DNA from: an uncultured Dorea sp.
Lineage (GTDB): Bacteria > Bacillota > Clostridia > Lachnospirales > Lachnospiraceae
Direction of reading: 5' to 3'
Assembly (NCBI RefSeq): GCF_934294775.1
Contig: NZ_CAKRAH010000085.1
Coordinates: 1 to 7,373, forward strand
Length of the DNA: 7,373 bases
A program made the translations under genes and the position numbers. Shown here in pieces: positions 6,196 through 7,373 of this stretch. Under the pieces are notes generated by a model. That model was not told the origin of the DNA. It saw nothing but the letters and a program-made list of their open reading frames with translations, and searched no databases. Position 1 is the first letter of the stretch, and every line of letters begins with the position of its first letter.

Positions 6196-7300
6196 AATTT
6201 TTGTAGGATCTGATTCTGCTTTTGAAAAGATTGTTCCGAAAAGTGCAAGAAATCTTAGTGAAATGGCAGTGAAACTTGATGATGGTAATAAAAAAATGGA
6301 TATGTTTGTTAACATTCCAGGGCAGCCAGAACCAAAGCCTAAGAAAAAGAAGAAACCGAGAGTTCAAGATTTTGTTATTCATGCAGATGAGTACTGTAGT
6401 GTTCAGGAACATGTAATTATAAACTTTATAAATTTTATTTTCCAAATGTCCATAACAAATATGTATATTCAAAATCCACCGAAAAATATTCGAGAGCAGA
6501 TATATCGAACATTTGATAAAAGTATTATTCATGAAAAGCAACAGCCATATTTGGAAGTTTCAAAGGAAATGATACAAACATTTAACAGCCAATATAGTGA
6601 AAGAGTAATTGGTCAGGAAAGAGCAAAAAAGAAACTGCTTCAGGCAATATATCCTTTGGTAGATGGTAAGCAGAGTAAGCCTGTTGTAATATTGTTATAT
6701 GGAGATTCGGGGCTTGGAAAGACGGAATCCGCACAGTATATGGCAGAATTGATGGGTGGAAAATTATTAAGAAAACAGTTTTCCATGTATCAGAATAATG
6801 AGTCAGCTAATTACATTTTTGGCGGAAGATATAACGAGAAAAGCTTTGCACAAGATCTTTTGGCTAGAGAAACAAATGTATTGCTGTTTGATGAGTTTGA
6901 TAAAGCTTTATCTGTATTTCATAGTGCATTTTATCAATTATTTGATGAAGGAATTTATGAAGATCATAATTATAAAGTGGTAGTAAATAAGGCAATTATT
7001 ATGTGTACTTCAAATTATAAAACAATTGATGAGATAAAAGAACATTTGGGATTGCCGATATATAACCGTTTTGACTCAATTATTAAATTTAATGATTTGT
7101 CAGGTATAGCAAAAGAGAAAATTGCAGAGAGGGAAATAGAAAGACTGAAGGAAGATTATGATATTGAAGACAGAGAACTATTTGACAAAATAAAGAAAGG
7201 TGCAGTTACTCAGTCAAATGCAAGAGAAATAAAACATTTGATAAAAGACACTTTCTCTCTTGTGGCACTAAAAAAAATATGCGGTGAAATAGAAATATAA
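6182..7300 (+). CDS. AAA+ ATPase of the ClpB-D2 (AAA_2) type, defence-operon member
   Basis: I choose GTG 6182 (372 residues, starting VKKIEIFVGSDSAFEKIV), because AGGTG at 6171-6175 lies six bases upstream; GTG 6173 would add three residues. It overlaps the preceding gene by 14 bases. Residues 1-50 form a small beta-rich domain, followed by a lysine-rich linker (about 50-60). The AAA+ module runs from VIGQ (142-145) with Walker A GDSGLGKT (174-181), Walker B LLFDEF (D237, E238), sensor 1 CTSN (N278), an arginine finger in YNRFD (R296) and sensor 2 NAREI (R348). These motifs match the second ring of ClpB/ClpA proteins, but there is only one ring, no ClpP-binding or protease domain and no zinc finger. 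It should form an ATP-driven hexamer that threads or remodels protein. Its substrate is unknown; by operon context it may act on the DUF6414-like protein or the MmeI-like enzyme. Composition is AT-rich, like the gene before it. Confidence 0.9.
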   Translation: MKKIEIFVGSDSAFEKIVPKSARNLSEMAVKLDDGNKKMDMFVNIPGQPEPKPKKKKKPRVQDFVIHADEYCSVQEHVIINFINFIFQMSITNMYIQNPPKNIREQIYRTFDKSIIHEKQQPYLEVSKEMIQTFNSQYSERVIGQERAKKKLLQAIYPLVDGKQSKPVVILLYGDSGLGKTESAQYMAELMGGKLLRKQFSMYQNNESANYIFGGRYNEKSFAQDLLARETNVLLFDEFDKALSVFHSAFYQLFDEGIYEDHNYKVVVNKAIIMCTSNYKTIDEIKEHLGLPIYNRFDSIIKFNDLSGIAKEKIAEREIERLKEDYDIEDRELFDKIKKGAVTQSNAREIKHLIKDTFSLVALKKICGEIEI

Positions 7301-7302
7301 TT

Positions 7303-7321
7303 CTCTTAGCAAAGCTAAGAG
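7303..7321. repeat. Perfect stem-loop after the operon
   Basis: CTCTTAGC (7303-7310) and GCTAAGAG (7314-7321) form a perfect 8-bp stem with an AAA loop, two bases after the AAA+ gene stop. No T run follows on either strand, so it is not a standard intrinsic terminator. It abuts a second, larger hairpin. Confidence 0.8.
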
Positions 7322-7362
7322 CGCACTTCTATACAGGCAATTCCATTTGCCTGTATCGTGCG
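7322..7362. repeat. Large two-part hairpin, possible edge of a transfer-origin region
   Basis: The outer arms CGCAC (7322-7326) / GTGCG (7358-7362) enclose a perfect 10-bp stem ATACAGGCAA (7331-7340) / TTGCCTGTAT (7347-7356) with a TTCCAT loop. Four unpaired bases lie on the left and one on the right. Similar chained GC-rich inverted repeats precede mobilisation genes in Tn1549-like elements, so this may be the border of an oriT or mob region. That reading is from memory of the general pattern, and the relaxase genes would lie outside the window. Confidence 0.55.
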
Positions 7363-7373
7363 ACCTGCGGTGC

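Noticed and set aside
6089..6541. A 150-codon open frame on the minus strand across the DUF6414-like/AAA+ junction
   Set aside because: It lies opposite two well-supported genes, has an unlikely His/Leu/Phe-rich composition and reflects the AT-rich coding strand.
7303..7321. Intrinsic terminator of the four-gene operon
   Set aside because: The stem is perfect but is followed by CGCACTTCT rather than a T run, and the reverse strand has no T run either.
1..7373. CRISPR array, tRNA or rRNA genes, or complete insertion sequence
   Set aside because: No regularly spaced direct repeats, no tRNA cloverleaf, no rRNA-like sequence and no transposase gene with terminal repeats were seen on either strand.

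Overview
The window looks like part of an integrative conjugative element (Tn1549-like backbone) from a gut Firmicute, most likely a member of the Lachnospiraceae or a related Clostridia family. The grounds are a Maff2-type small membrane protein fragment, a TnpV gene, an element-type single-stranded DNA-binding protein, strong AAGGAG/GGAGG ribosome binding sites, frequent GTG/TTG starts and moderate-to-low GC. The species cannot be read from this sequence. All supported genes are on the + strand.

Layout. Positions 1-131 hold the 3' part of a Maff2-like gene whose usual C-terminus is missing. It is followed by tnpV (205-552) and a small helical protein (567-848), closed by a clear intrinsic terminator (863-905). 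Positions 906-1536 hold no convincing gene. The first part is AT-rich with one inverted repeat. The second part (about 1261-1521) is GC-richer and packed with short stem-loops, and leads into a 99-residue unknown protein (1537-1836) and ssb (1860-2270). A long hairpin (2279-2327) ends this block.

An extended -10 promoter (2352-2380) then opens a tight four-gene cargo operon. It encodes a 68-residue XRE-type regulator (2416-2622), a 921-residue MmeI-like combined restriction endonuclease/adenine methyltransferase (2638-5403), a 258-residue DUF6414-like protein (5419-6195) and a 372-residue AAA+ ATPase of the ClpB-D2 type (6182-7300). Gene gaps are 15 nt, 15 nt and a 14-nt overlap, so all four are probably expressed together. 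After the operon come two strong stem-loops (7303-7362) that look like the edge of a mobilisation or transfer-origin region continuing past the window.

Interpretation. The restriction-modification enzyme is a recognisable type IIL/IIG protein that should both mark and cut DNA. The DUF6414-like protein and the AAA+ ATPase do not belong to an ordinary type IIL system, and their tight coupling to it suggests an extended defence system carried as cargo between ssb and the downstream stem-loops. This last point is inference from gene order and is the most interesting part of the window. A composition change inside the methyltransferase gene (about 4140) suggests that its specificity half was acquired separately or together with the two downstream genes.
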